From Shimazuella kribbensis DSM 45090 (GTDB taxonomy: Bacteria; Bacillota; Bacilli; Thermoactinomycetales; Thermoactinomycetaceae), in NCBI RefSeq assembly GCF_000428065.1, contig NZ_ATZF01000014.1:1-64000 (forward strand): a DNA stretch of 64,000 nucleotides, in the 5' to 3' direction. The notes below the pieces were generated by a model. The model was not told the origin of the DNA, made no database searches, and saw nothing but the letters and a program-made list of their open reading frames with translations. The translations under genes and the position numbers were made by a program. Positions 35,049-42,757 of this stretch are shown one piece after another; position 1 is the first letter of the stretch; each line of letters begins with the position of its first letter.

Positions 35049-35062
35049 TCGGGACTAGGACT

Positions 35063-35096
35063 TGGGTGATCTGATCGGGAATGATTGGATCACCCA
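35063..35096 (+). terminator. Terminator of cassette B
   Basis: TGGGTGATC/GATCACCCA stem with a 16-nt loop, no U-run. Confidence 0.65.
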
Positions 35097-35124
35097 CCTA
35101 AAATCAATAATCCCTTTAACTAAG

Positions 35125-35151
35125 AAAAGCATGGCAGATGCCATGCTTTTT
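35125..35151 (-). terminator. Terminator of the Nudix gene
   Basis: AAAAGCATGGCA/TGCCATGCTTTT perfect stem with a 2-nt loop as drawn, just after the minus-strand stop. Confidence 0.8.
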
Positions 35152-35599
35152 ATCTTTCAACCAAAATATTGGATTCTATTCCCCGAAACACTTGATACAT
35201 CCGATAAGCTCTTCTCATTTCTTCTTTCATCCATTCTGGAAATGGCTCTTCTGCTAACTTTTTCATGTTTACCCACCGGTAGTCCTCGTGTTCAGAACTC
35301 AAGGAAATCTCACCGATTGGGTTGCAGCAAGCAAACTTCATAATGACCAAATGTTTTTCATCCATAAGCTCATCGTAAATATAAGCTGGAGAGATTACTT
35401 TAATCGTCAGTCCTGTCTCTTCCTTTACTTCTCGTATCAAAGCATCCATAATTTGTTCCCCAGACTCCAAACCGCCACCTGGAAAGTCCCAACCATGAGA
35501 ATGTCGATCCTTTCTTTCTTTTTTGGAGCGTATTAATATTAGTACCTTATCTTGATCAAAAATAATCGCTTTGGGTGCTATTTTCACTGGTTTTTTCAC
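35150..35599 (-). CDS. Nudix hydrolase
   Basis: A 149-residue pyrophosphohydrolase with a complete Nudix box: GGGLESGEQIMDALIREV followed by KEETGL (residues about 40-63). Basic N-terminus, no extra domain. The substrate (a nucleoside diphosphate derivative) cannot be told. GTG start, GGGGTGG upstream. It begins 13 bp after the thioesterase gene, so the pair is an operon. Confidence 0.88.
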   Translation of the reverse strand: MKKPVKIAPKAIIFDQDKVLILIRSKKERKDRHSHGWDFPGGGLESGEQIMDALIREVKEETGLTIKVISPAYIYDELMDEKHLVIMKFACCNPIGEISLSSEHEDYRWVNMKKLAEEPFPEWMKEEMRRAYRMYQVFRGIESNILVER

Positions 35600-35612
35600 G
35601 TTTTCACCACCC

Positions 35613-36089
35613 CTACTTCAGACGGAAGAAGGTGGAACTTGCAGTCGCAATTAATTTTCCCTGCTCATCTTTCACCTTACTCTCCATCGTAATAATGGTT
35701 TTCCCTTTCTTCACAAACTTGGTATAAGCGTATAGCCAACCTTCTTTTCCTGGCGAGAGAAAATGAACTTGTAAATCGATTGTCACAGCGCTCGTCTCTT
35801 CACCCAATGCTTGGATTGCTGTTGCTCCCATCGCTGTATCGATAAATGTCGCCGTAATCCCACCATGTAAAATCTTATATCGATTTTTCAATTCATCCGT
35901 TACACACATACGATGAATATAAGCTTCTTCCTCTTCATCATACCTCATAAATTGGAAATTCATCATCTCTTCAATATAAGCAAGGGGACTTACACGTGTG
36001 CGTTTGAGAGCTTGGACTAATTTGTGGATAGTATTAATTTCTACTTCTGATAGGTCTTGAATTTCGGATTGTAGTTTTTCGAGTGTCAT
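35613..36089 (-). CDS. PaaI-type hotdog thioesterase
   Basis: A 158-residue protein with the hotdog signature KILHGGITATFIDTAMGATA and the strand block VTIDLQVHFLSPG. PaaI/YdiI-type enzymes hydrolyse acyl-CoA thioesters. An N-terminal helix of about 50 residues precedes the domain. The start at MTLEK is preferred: GAAGGA is 8 nt upstream, whereas the ATG two codons earlier is too close. First gene of an operon with the Nudix gene. Confidence 0.85.
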   Translation of the reverse strand: MTLEKLQSEIQDLSEVEINTIHKLVQALKRTRVSPLAYIEEMMNFQFMRYDEEEEAYIHRMCVTDELKNRYKILHGGITATFIDTAMGATAIQALGEETSAVTIDLQVHFLSPGKEGWLYAYTKFVKKGKTIITMESKVKDEQGKLIATASSTFFRLK

Positions 36090-36180
36090 ATACATCGTCC
36101 TTCATCTTTGTCTCGTCTTTATTATAGTTTTTTTCCGCTCACTCTACACCCCACCTATAGCGAAGTTGTATGATTTTAAA

Positions 36181-36219
36181 TATAATAAAAATGATTCATC
36201 GTCAATGTGAGGAGAGAAG
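36181..36219 (+). promoter_or_regulatory. Promoter and leader of GC-rich cassette C
   Basis: TATAAT at 36181-36186 and a 33-nt leader ending GAGGAGAGAAG before the ATG. Confidence 0.5.
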
Positions 36220-36504
36220 ATGGCGATCAGTCGCGATCAACTCGTACTTTTCCTTCAGCCTGAGCTCCGAGGAGCTCTTGTCGTGTTGAAGGAAGGAGAA
36301 GTGATTGTTTCCAGGAACGACAAGGAATACAACGCTTCTGCACTTACCGCACTCTGGGACGTAGAAACCAACGACGAGGCTTCACTCGAAGAAACCAACG
36401 ACGAGGCTTCGCTCGAGGAAACCAACGAAAAGGTTTCACTCGAGGATTCTTTCAAGGCAGCGCTCCAGAAGATCCGAAAGGAAATGGGTATTCCTGAGAG
36501 CTAG
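36220..36504 (+). CDS. Acidic repeat protein (cassette C)
   Basis: A 94-residue protein. The N-terminal half is a small mixed domain (QLVLFLQPELRGALVVLKEG). Three 9-residue repeats follow (TNDEASLEE, twice exact, then TNEKVSLED) and a C-terminal helix (FKAALQKIRKEMGI). GC-rich codons, strong ribosome site, own promoter; it is followed by a 36-bp perfect palindrome. No family recognised. Confidence 0.65.
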   Translation: MAISRDQLVLFLQPELRGALVVLKEGEVIVSRNDKEYNASALTALWDVETNDEASLEETNDEASLEETNEKVSLEDSFKAALQKIRKEMGIPES

Positions 36505-36549
36505 AACCGGGAGGAACTCGAAATCCTTCCGTAATTCCGGGCATCTCAC

Positions 36550-36585
36550 CGTTCCGCAGGTAGACCTAGGTCTACCTGCGGAACG
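36550..36585. terminator. 36-bp perfect palindrome after cassette C
   Basis: CGTTCCGCAGGTAGACCT joined directly to its exact reverse complement, with no spacer. As RNA it gives a very stable hairpin; as DNA it is a loopless palindrome and could also be a protein site. Position suggests terminator. Confidence 0.6.
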
Positions 36586-36724
36586 ATACAATTTTAAAAA
36601 TAAAATGAATGTACATATATAATGCTTCAAAGTTATCATACAGCGAATCTAACATAGGGGAATTTTTTCCAAGGAGATGTGAGATCGTCAAAACCCTTAT
36701 GTGTATGGAGTTGATGAGATCTGT

Positions 36725-36773
36725 TATAGTTACATTAAATCGCTGGTTCCGTCCATGAAAGAAAGGCAAAGTC
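36725..36773 (+). promoter_or_regulatory. Promoter and leader of GC-rich cassette D
   Basis: TATAGT at 36725-36730. The last 37 nt of the leader (36737-36773) align without gaps to the leader of cassette E, sharing AAATCG, GGTTCC and AAGTC directly before ATGAT. Confidence 0.55.
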
Positions 36774-37046
36774 ATGATTGACATTATTGACAAGGCGGGA
36801 ACTGCTGGAGCAATGCTGGGGATCGTCGCATCCCTCTACGGACTGTGGTCCTGGTGGTCCCTCGGAATTCTGAAAAGGGTTGTCCCTATCTCGGTTAAGG
36901 AAGCGTACCATCTCATCTACAAGAAGGAGAACCGCTATAAGAAACTTCGTATCAGTATTCCGGTAGCGTCATTTGGGACTGGTCTGTGGATCTTGAGCGA
37001 GATCCTCCACCCCATCGCGGAATTCGTCTCGCATTTCTTCCGGTGA
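36774..37046 (+). CDS. Small membrane protein (cassette D)
   Basis: A 90-residue protein with two predicted membrane segments: MLGIVASLYGLWSWWSLGIL (residues 14-33) and VASFGTGLWILSEILHPI (about 65-82), separated by a basic loop (KENRYKKLR). GC-biased codons. Upstream neighbour of cassette E, with which it shares leader and terminator features. Family unknown. Confidence 0.65.
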   Translation: MIDIIDKAGTAGAMLGIVASLYGLWSWWSLGILKRVVPISVKEAYHLIYKKENRYKKLRISIPVASFGTGLWILSEILHPIAEFVSHFFR

Positions 37047-37060
37047 GACGGGACTGGCAG

Positions 37061-37096
37061 TCGGTGGTGTTTTCTTCATATAGAGAACACCACCGA
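37061..37096 (+). terminator. Terminator of cassette D
   Basis: TCGGTGGTGTT/AACACCACCGA, 11-bp stem, 14-nt loop. Confidence 0.7.
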
Positions 37097-37122
37097 TCTG
37101 CATTTATACTGATAAAATATGA

Positions 37123-37171
37123 TATACTCTGAATAAATCGTCGGTTCCCTCTACAACATTAGGGTTAAGTC
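37123..37171 (+). promoter_or_regulatory. Promoter and leader of GC-rich cassette E
   Basis: TATACT at 37123-37128, then a leader whose last 37 nt (37135-37171) are related to that of cassette D (about two thirds identical, same length). Confidence 0.55.
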
Positions 37172-37447
37172 ATGATCCTTGTTTTTGGCGTTCCTCTGGC
37201 TCTCGTCGGATTCGGCCTGATGATTCTCGCAGGCATCCTCCTCGGAATCTGCTGGAACCTGCACGAAAAAAACCTTATCCTGCGTGACCAAACTCGGCAC
37301 AAGGGAATGACCAACGAAGAGCGGGATCTCTTTCGGAAGCGCAACCGCGCAACCGATGTCCTGATCCCCATCATGGTAGGTGGGTTGCTCGTTGGCATCA
37401 TCCTGACTGCAAGGGGTCTGTGGGACATCGCTACTGCTCCCTACTAA
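37172..37447 (+). CDS. Small membrane protein (cassette E)
   Basis: A 91-residue protein with two membrane segments: FGVPLALVGFGLMILAGILL (residues 5-24) and IPIMVGGLLVGIILTARGLW (about 65-84), with a charged loop (NEERDLFRKRNRA) between. Same topology as cassette D but no clear sequence similarity. GC-biased codons, AGGG ribosome site. Unknown function. Confidence 0.65.
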   Translation: MILVFGVPLALVGFGLMILAGILLGICWNLHEKNLILRDQTRHKGMTNEERDLFRKRNRATDVLIPIMVGGLLVGIILTARGLWDIATAPY

Positions 37448-37470
37448 CACGATCTGACTTCGGAGCCGAC

Positions 37471-37512
37471 TGCCAATGGTGTTCTGCAAATGAACACCAC
37501 TGGCACTGCTTT
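37471..37512 (+). terminator. Terminator of cassette E
   Basis: TGCCAATGGTGTTC/GAACACCACTGGCA (one mismatch) followed by CTGCTTTTTTT. The stem core resembles that of cassette D. Confidence 0.75.
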
Positions 37513-37616
37513 TTTTATATTTTATTCCGTAAACCTAAGTTCCTCTTTTTCTTTCCTCTTCCATCCTTCCTTCTGCTATAATAGGGCTTATTTCATAAAT
37601 GGAGCGAAGCACAAAC

Positions 37617-38276
37617 ATGCGTTTACGAAGAAACCCTCAGGCAATAGAACTATTGACTACTCACCCCCTCAGTGTTACCAACTATGAAGAACAAAAGGGA
37701 AGTTGGAAAAAATTATTTGATAATTCCCATCCCCTTTATGTAGAACTCGGCACAGGGAAAGGCCAATTTTTAGCGAAAGCATCTACAACTTATCCAAATA
37801 TTAACTGGATCGGTGTAGAAAAAATACAAGAACCACTCCTTTTAGCTACTCGAAAAGGCGAAGAAACCGAGAATACCAATGTCCGATACTTATGGTTGGA
37901 CATTGTAAAACTGCAAGAAGCATTTGCCCCTGGTGAAGTAGATCGTTTTTACCTTCATTTTAGTGATCCATGGCCAAAAGCAAGGCATTTCAAGCGAAGA
38001 CTTACTTATCGTGGTTTTCTAAAAGCGTATGAAAATCTCCTTTCCCCTACTGGAGACCTCATTCTCAAAACCGACAGTGAAAGTTTATATCAATTTTCGG
38101 TAGAAGAAATTCAGGAATCGGGTTGGGAAATCATCGAACAAAGCAATGATTTACACCACAGCCAGTGGGCAGAAACCAATATTACAACAGAGTACGAAGA
38201 AAAATTTGCGGGGCTTGGGATGCCTATTTTTTACTTAAAGTCAGTACCAAAGCATATGGACTGCAAAAACAAATAA
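37617..38276 (+). CDS. trmB: tRNA (guanine-N7-)-methyltransferase
   Basis: A 219-residue SAM-dependent enzyme that makes m7G46 in tRNA. Motif I is VELGTGKGQFLAKAS; the family motif FSDPWPKARHFKRRLT is complete and the C-terminal TEYEEKFAGLGMPIFYL is typical. The start at MRLRRNP is preferred, matching the usual N-terminus; GGAG lies 13 nt upstream. trmB is near rpsD/ytsP in B. subtilis too. Confidence 0.95.
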   Translation: MRLRRNPQAIELLTTHPLSVTNYEEQKGSWKKLFDNSHPLYVELGTGKGQFLAKASTTYPNINWIGVEKIQEPLLLATRKGEETENTNVRYLWLDIVKLQEAFAPGEVDRFYLHFSDPWPKARHFKRRLTYRGFLKAYENLLSPTGDLILKTDSESLYQFSVEEIQESGWEIIEQSNDLHHSQWAETNITTEYEEKFAGLGMPIFYLKSVPKHMDCKNK

Positions 38277-38324
38277 AATATGGTAAAATCAAGTAACCTA
38301 ACTTTGATCAGGGGGATTTATTCA

Positions 38325-38567
38325 ATGGGTATTCCTAAGGATAAATTAAATTATATGTTTCAGCAGTTACCTTCTAATTATCAAGATAATGTACTAGATT
38401 ATATGGAGTTTCTTTTGGAAAAAGCTTCGAAAAATCATTGGGACAATATTCCAGAAATTGATGAACCACTAAATGATGAAGAAAAACAATTATTAAATGA
38501 TGATAGCGGTTATGTGACTGGCAAGGAGGCAAAAAGTGAATTCCGTTTACAAGTTGATCTACCATAA
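38325..38567 (+). CDS. Antitoxin of a RelE-type toxin-antitoxin pair
   Basis: An 80-residue acidic protein (MGIPKDKLNYMFQQLPSN ... YVTGKEAKSEF). The N-terminal helix resembles DUF2281/YefM-like antitoxins that begin with a short DNA-binding or dimerisation part; the acidic tail would cover the toxin. GGGGGA lies 8 nt before the ATG. Its 3' end overlaps the toxin start by 32 bp in another frame, the usual layout of such operons. Confidence 0.75.
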   Translation: MGIPKDKLNYMFQQLPSNYQDNVLDYMEFLLEKASKNHWDNIPEIDEPLNDEEKQLLNDDSGYVTGKEAKSEFRLQVDLP

Positions 38568-38799
38568 AAAAGTACTAAAATTTATCGAAAAACAACCATT
38601 AGACATTCAATCTCGTATAGCTATTTCTTTAAAAGGTTTACTTTCTGTTCCTCCTGAAGGAGATATAAAAAAATTATTAGGAAGCCAAGGATTATACCGT
38701 TTACGAATCGGTACTTTCCGGGCTCTTTTTTCTATCAATCATAGAGAGAAGATTATCTATATTGAGATGATTGGCAATAGAGGGGACATCTACAGGTAA
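38536..38799 (+). CDS. RelE/ParE-superfamily toxin
   Basis: An 87-residue protein with the RelE fold pattern: YHKKVLKFIEKQPLDIQ, IKKLLGSQGLYRLRIGTFRA and a final strand FSINHREKIIYIEMIGNRGD. RelE members cut mRNA in the ribosome. GTG start with AAGGAGG placed inside the antitoxin gene. It lies between two housekeeping genes (trmB and rpsD), an odd place for a toxin-antitoxin system. Confidence 0.85.
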   Translation: MNSVYKLIYHKKVLKFIEKQPLDIQSRIAISLKGLLSVPPEGDIKKLLGSQGLYRLRIGTFRALFSINHREKIIYIEMIGNRGDIYR

Positions 38800-38812
38800 A
38801 TGTTTCAATCCC

Positions 38813-38841
38813 TTGTATTTCATCCTTTGAGCATGTATAAT
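38813..38841 (+). promoter_or_regulatory. Promoter of rpsD
   Basis: TTGTAT (38813) and TATAAT (38836) with a 17-nt spacer: a near-consensus vegetative promoter about 210 nt before rpsD, partly overlapping the end of the toxin region. Confidence 0.8.
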
Positions 38842-38847
38842 ACTTGT

Positions 38848-39040
38848 TTGTATGGCTCTAGAAATATCCCTCCTATGGGAATATGAGGATAGCACGCAAA
38901 CGATAGGTGAAGGGATCACCCTCACTGGTTCGCCCTATATGTTTATAGGTACCTACTTTTACCGCCGCTATCCGGATAAGTAAGGTAAGCATCAGCGGAT
39001 CAGCCCCTGTCATTTGTAGAAAAACGCAAATGAAAAGGAG
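38848..39040 (+). ncRNA. rpsD leader, probable S4 autoregulatory RNA
   Basis: A long structured leader (stems such as GAAGGGATCACCCTC and CCGCTATCCGGATAAG...) precedes rpsD. In B. subtilis, S4 represses its own monocistronic rpsD mRNA by binding the leader. The location and structure fit; I have not matched the consensus base by base. Confidence 0.5.
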
Positions 39041-39049
39041 TTTTACAAT

Positions 39050-39652
39050 ATGGCACGTTATACTGGCCCAACTTGGAAATTAAGTCGTCGTCTTGGCATT
39101 TCACTATCTGGAACGGGGAAAGAATTAGCTCGTCGTCCCTATGCACCAGGACAACACGGCCCAAACCAACGTAAAAAATTAAGTGAGTACGGCATTCAGC
39201 TTCAAGAGAAGCAAAAACTACGTTTGATGTACGGCATGAACGAAAAACAGTTCCGTAACTTATTCGTTCGCTCTGGTAAGATCAAAGGTATCCATGGGGA
39301 AAACTTCATGCAGTTGCTCGAATCTCGTTTGGACAACATCGTTTACCGTCTAGGTCTTGCTCGTACCCGTGCACAAGCACGTCAATTGGTTGTTCATGGT
39401 CACATTACCATCAATGGTAAAAAAGTAGACCGTCCAGCTTATCAAGTAGCACTCGGAGACGTTATCAGTCTACGTGAAAAAAGCCGCAACCTCACCATCG
39501 TAAAAGAAGCTCTGGAAGATCGTACTTTTACACCAGAATATGTTTCTTTTGATGCAAACAAATTAGAAGGTACTTTTAACCGTCTACCTGACCGTTCTGA
39601 GTTACCAGCTGAAATCAACGAAACCCTTATCGTAGAGTTCTACTCTCGTTAA
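39050..39652 (+). CDS. rpsD: 30S ribosomal protein S4
   Basis: A 200-residue ribosomal protein that nucleates 30S assembly. It has the S4 RNA-binding domain ([20 protein letters not shown] ... [17 protein letters not shown]). The N-terminus has no zinc-binding cysteines, so this is a C-minus form. AAAGGAG lies 10 nt upstream. Confidence 0.98.
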   Translation: MARYTGPTWKLSRRLGISLSGTGKELARRPYAPGQHGPNQRKKLSEYGIQLQEKQKLRLMYGMNEKQFRNLFVRSGKIKGIHGENFMQLLESRLDNIVYRLGLARTRAQARQLVVHGHITINGKKVDRPAYQVALGDVISLREKSRNLTIVKEALEDRTFTPEYVSFDANKLEGTFNRLPDRSELPAEINETLIVEFYSR

Positions 39653-39665
39653 TCGTTTCTTGGCT

Positions 39666-39692
39666 AAACTCCTCTTGAAAGAGGAGTTTTTT
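39666..39692 (+). terminator. Terminator of rpsD
   Basis: AAACTCCTC/GAGGAGTTT with a TTGAAA loop and a T-run. Confidence 0.85.
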
Positions 39693-39760
39693 TCTGTTCA
39701 TTTTCCGTTCATAAAGAATCATTACAATAAGAACAAATAACATGCTTTGGAGGGAGAAGC

Positions 39761-41527
39761 TTGAAAAAGAAAAAAACAACACCTTCTTCAAAAATCCAGT
39801 GGAAGAAGTTTTTGGACTTGGTTCAATTAAATAAACTACCAAAATCGTTAATAGCCCTTGTTCTTGGTCTATCACTTATTTCCACGATTGCTGGACTCAT
39901 TGTTCCTTGGTTTACAAAAGATGCTGTCAATGTAATGACTACAGGATCTTTGACGATGTCCACTATATTCCTTCTTGTGGGAGCTATACTCATACAGGCC
40001 ATAATGTCCAGTTTTGCAACCTATAACTTGGCTTATCTCGGCGGCCTCGTTGTCGCGAATTTACGAAAAAGAATATGGGCCAAAACACTCATTCTTCCGA
40101 TCCCGTATTTTGATACAAATCATTCTGGGGAAACAGTCAGCCGGATAAACAATGATACTTCTATTATTCGTGAATTGATTTCCAATCAGTTGGTATCGAT
40201 GTTTACGGGTCTTGTTTCCCTTGTTGGTTCCCTTTGTATTTTGTTTTACTTGGATTGGTCCATGACGTTAGTCATGTTAATTGCTATTCCTATTATTGTC
40301 TTTGTCATGCGTCCGATCGGAATAAAAATGCGAGGAATCTCCAAGGGCATTCAGGAGAAAACCGCAGTCTTTTCTAGTTTACTTACTCAAGTGGTATCCG
40401 AAATACGTCTGGTAAAAGCTTATGCTGCTGAGCCAGTAGAACAAAAACAAGGAGAGAAAGAAATTGATTCTCTCTTCCATTATGGACTAAAAGAATCTCG
40501 AATCGTGGCTATCCTCCAACCACTCATGGGACTTATCATGATGTCCATGTTGGTGATGATCATTGGCTATGGGGGGATGCGAGTTGCATCAGGGGATTTA
40601 ACAGCAGGGGACTTGGTCGCCTTTATCCTCTATCTGTTCCAAATTATCATTCCAGTTACAACTATGACACAGTTTTTTGTCGGCTTACAAAAAGCAATGG
40701 GTGCAACAGAACGTATTGCGGAAATTTTAGAGTATGAAACCGAAGAAGATGCAGAAGCCAATACTTCGGACACCGTAGATCCCAAATTACCAATTCATAT
40801 TGAAAATGTTTCCTTTGCTTACGAGGGGAAAGAAACCATCCTTCATCATGTCAACTTTGAAATTGAACCTGGCAAAGTAACGGCACTTGTTGGACCTAGT
40901 GGAAGCGGAAAAACAACATTCTTCTCACTGATGGAGCGATTTTATATACCAACAAGCGGAGTCATTCGGTTAGGAGAAAAGTCAATCCATGAGTTTTCCC
41001 TTCGCGATTGGCGTAGTTGTATCAGCTATGTATCGCAAGAAAGCCCACTTCTGGCTGGTACCATTCGCGATAATATTTGTTATGCGATGACAAGAGAAGT
41101 TACAGAGGAAGAACTATTACGTGCAGCAAAATTGGCGTATGCAGATGAGTTTATATTAGACTTGCCAGACAGTTTTGAGACAGAGGTTGGAGAGAGAGGA
41201 ATCAAACTATCTGGAGGACAACGTCAGCGAATTGCGATAGCCAGAGCAATCCTGCATGATCCCAAAATTTTAATGTTAGACGAAGCAACCTCCAATTTGG
41301 ATTCTGCTTCTGAGCAAGTGGTCCAAGAAGCTCTGCAAAACCTAATGAAAGATCGTACAACGCTTGTTATTGCTCATCGACTATCTACTGTAGTAGATGC
41401 TGATCAAATTGTCGTTCTTGAAAAAGGAGTATTGACGGGGAAGGGTACACATGAAGAATTGCTGAAGACCAATGCACTTTATCAACAACTGGTTCAACAA
41501 CAATTTAAAGTAGAACTAGCTGGGTAA
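39761..41527 (+). CDS. ABC exporter, fused membrane and ATPase domains
   Basis: A 588-residue half-transporter of the BmrA/MsbA/LmrA type. Membrane domain of six helices (residues 25-320), nucleotide-binding domain from about 345: Walker A GPSGSGKTT, Q-loop YVSQESP, signature LSGGQRQR, Walker B ILMLDEATS, switch His IAHRLS. Works as a homodimer or heterodimer; the substrate is likely a drug or lipid. TTG start with GGAGGGAG upstream. Not part of the usual rpsD-tyrS neighbourhood of B. subtilis. Confidence 0.93.
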   Translation: MKKKKTTPSSKIQWKKFLDLVQLNKLPKSLIALVLGLSLISTIAGLIVPWFTKDAVNVMTTGSLTMSTIFLLVGAILIQAIMSSFATYNLAYLGGLVVANLRKRIWAKTLILPIPYFDTNHSGETVSRINNDTSIIRELISNQLVSMFTGLVSLVGSLCILFYLDWSMTLVMLIAIPIIVFVMRPIGIKMRGISKGIQEKTAVFSSLLTQVVSEIRLVKAYAAEPVEQKQGEKEIDSLFHYGLKESRIVAILQPLMGLIMMSMLVMIIGYGGMRVASGDLTAGDLVAFILYLFQIIIPVTTMTQFFVGLQKAMGATERIAEILEYETEEDAEANTSDTVDPKLPIHIENVSFAYEGKETILHHVNFEIEPGKVTALVGPSGSGKTTFFSLMERFYIPTSGVIRLGEKSIHEFSLRDWRSCISYVSQESPLLAGTIRDNICYAMTREVTEEELLRAAKLAYADEFILDLPDSFETEVGERGIKLSGGQRQRIAIARAILHDPKILMLDEATSNLDSASEQVVQEALQNLMKDRTTLVIAHRLSTVVDADQIVVLEKGVLTGKGTHEELLKTNALYQQLVQQQFKVELAG

Positions 41528-41657
41528 GACTTATGTAATGAAAGATTGTGTTGATCAGGGTGGATAACGATCTGCACCTACAAATAAATTTCTCAACATT
41601 TTAAATTGGGATATGCAACAAAAAACTAGATTGAATCGTTGGGTACCTCTAAATTTA

Positions 41658-41740
41658 TTCTATTATGATCAAAAACGATCATAATAGAATATAAAATAAA
41701 CAACCGACTGCCTGTACTGCTAAGGAGTCGGTTGTTTTCC
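41658..41740 (+). terminator. Inverted repeat plus terminator after the ABC gene
   Basis: Two successive hairpins: TTCTATTATGATC/GATCATAATAGAA (41658-41689, 6-nt loop) and AACAACCGACT/AGTCGGTTGTT (41699-41736) followed by TTCC. The second is a standard terminator; the first could be an operator. Confidence 0.65.
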
Positions 41741-41930
41741 GTCAAAACTATTTTGTTCCAAAATCTCATCTGTATTTTAAGCGTAATTAGGAAATATTCT
41801 TCAGTATGTCCTATTTCTTAATAAACTTTTTCAAAAGGTAAAATAGCCTATTTTAACTCTTATGTTCCTCTGTATAACATTCAAGTACTAATGACTTATC
41901 TCCATAATTTTTTTCTACGTGATTTTCACC

Positions 41931-42095
41931 CTATGAACAAAAGTGATCCAATATACTTTTTAGACTCCAGCCATATTCACTCAATTCATACTCTACTTTT
42001 CGTGGAATCTGATGATAAATAATTCGGTTAATGATCCCATCACCTTCAAGTTCACGTAATTTACTTATATAGCTCTCGCCAATATGATGTCGACT
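41931..42095 (-). pseudogene. C-terminal remnant of an HxlR-family regulator
   Basis: The minus-strand frame reads YISKLRELEGDGIINRIIYH then QIPRKVEYELSEYGWSLKSI, the winged-helix C-terminal half of HxlR-type repressors (the pattern LRELE-DGII-R ... P-KVEY-L-EYG-SL is highly typical). The N-terminal part with the metal/redox cysteine is missing. No ribosome site or start. Confidence 0.8.
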
Positions 42096-42123
42096 GCTGT
42101 TTTCACACTCGCAAGACTATAAG

Positions 42124-42151
42124 AAAGACACTTATTTAAATAAGTGTCTTT
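42124..42151. terminator. 28-bp perfect palindrome
   Basis: AAAGACACTTATTT joined directly to its reverse complement, flanked by T-rich DNA (TTTCTTTT). It stands between the HxlR remnant and the promoter of cassette F and may terminate transcription or mark the cassette boundary. Confidence 0.55.
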
Positions 42152-42187
42152 TCTTTTATCCCTATAGATTAGACAAAAAACTATCAG

Positions 42188-42229
42188 TATAATAAATGTA
42201 GTCACTGTCTTTTTTCTGGAAGGAATACC
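42188..42229 (+). promoter_or_regulatory. Promoter and leader of GC-rich cassette F
   Basis: TATAAT at 42188-42193; a 36-nt leader ends in GGAAGGAATACC before the ATG. Confidence 0.55.
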
Positions 42230-42643
42230 ATGAAGGTAAAGGTTGCTGGATACACGATCACCAATGTTGCAAGGACGGAGAAGGATGAGGCAGGGATCAA
42301 GTACTATGCCCCCGAAAACCGCTATCTTCTCATTCGTGGTCGCGGAATCGTCGGCACTGCTTCGAGTGTTCGTATCTACAATGAATCGGAAGGCATGGTT
42401 CACTCTTATGAATGGAGGATGCTGCGGCATAAGGCTTCAGGCTTCGCCCTTCGTTCTCCGGGAACGAAGATGACTTGGCATCCTTCATCCGAAAAGATCA
42501 TCATGTACCTCGGGAAGGTTCCTAAGTTCAAGATCAATGGTGTATTCGCTGATATCGGCAACATTAAGAACTGGGTCGTTCTGAAGAAGAACGGTTCATG
42601 GAGCTACAAGCAAAACCGTTGCAGCTGTCACATGGCATCGTGA
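42230..42643 (+). CDS. Hypothetical beta-rich basic protein (cassette F)
   Basis: A 137-residue basic protein beginning MKVKVAGYTITNVARTEKDE, with alternating hydrophobic strands (YYAPENRYLLIRGRGIVG, KIIMYLGKVPKFKINGVF) and a C-terminal CSCHMAS. Third positions are GC-biased, against the AT-rich flanks. Strong ribosome site, own promoter and a perfect 14-bp GC-rich hairpin after the stop. No family recognised; phage-like small proteins often look like this (inference). Confidence 0.65.
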   Translation: MKVKVAGYTITNVARTEKDEAGIKYYAPENRYLLIRGRGIVGTASSVRIYNESEGMVHSYEWRMLRHKASGFALRSPGTKMTWHPSSEKIIMYLGKVPKFKINGVFADIGNIKNWVVLKKNGSWSYKQNRCSCHMAS

Positions 42644-42648
42644 TCTAA

Positions 42649-42687
42649 CTCCCCCTGTGTTATGGAACAGAGGTAACACAGGGGGAG
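42649..42687 (+). terminator. Terminator of cassette F
   Basis: Perfect 14-bp stem CTCCCCCTGTGTTA with its complement, 11-nt loop, no U-run. Confidence 0.75.
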
Positions 42688-42715
42688 CACGAATTCATCC
42701 ATTTCCCATAGATTA

Positions 42716-42750
42716 AAAAGAGATCCCCCTTCTATAGGCGATCTCTTTTG
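42716..42750 (-). terminator. Terminator of tyrS
   Basis: Minus-strand AAAGAGATC/GATCTCTTT followed by TTAATC, just after the tyrS stop. Confidence 0.75.
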
Positions 42751-42757
42751 GTTTGTT

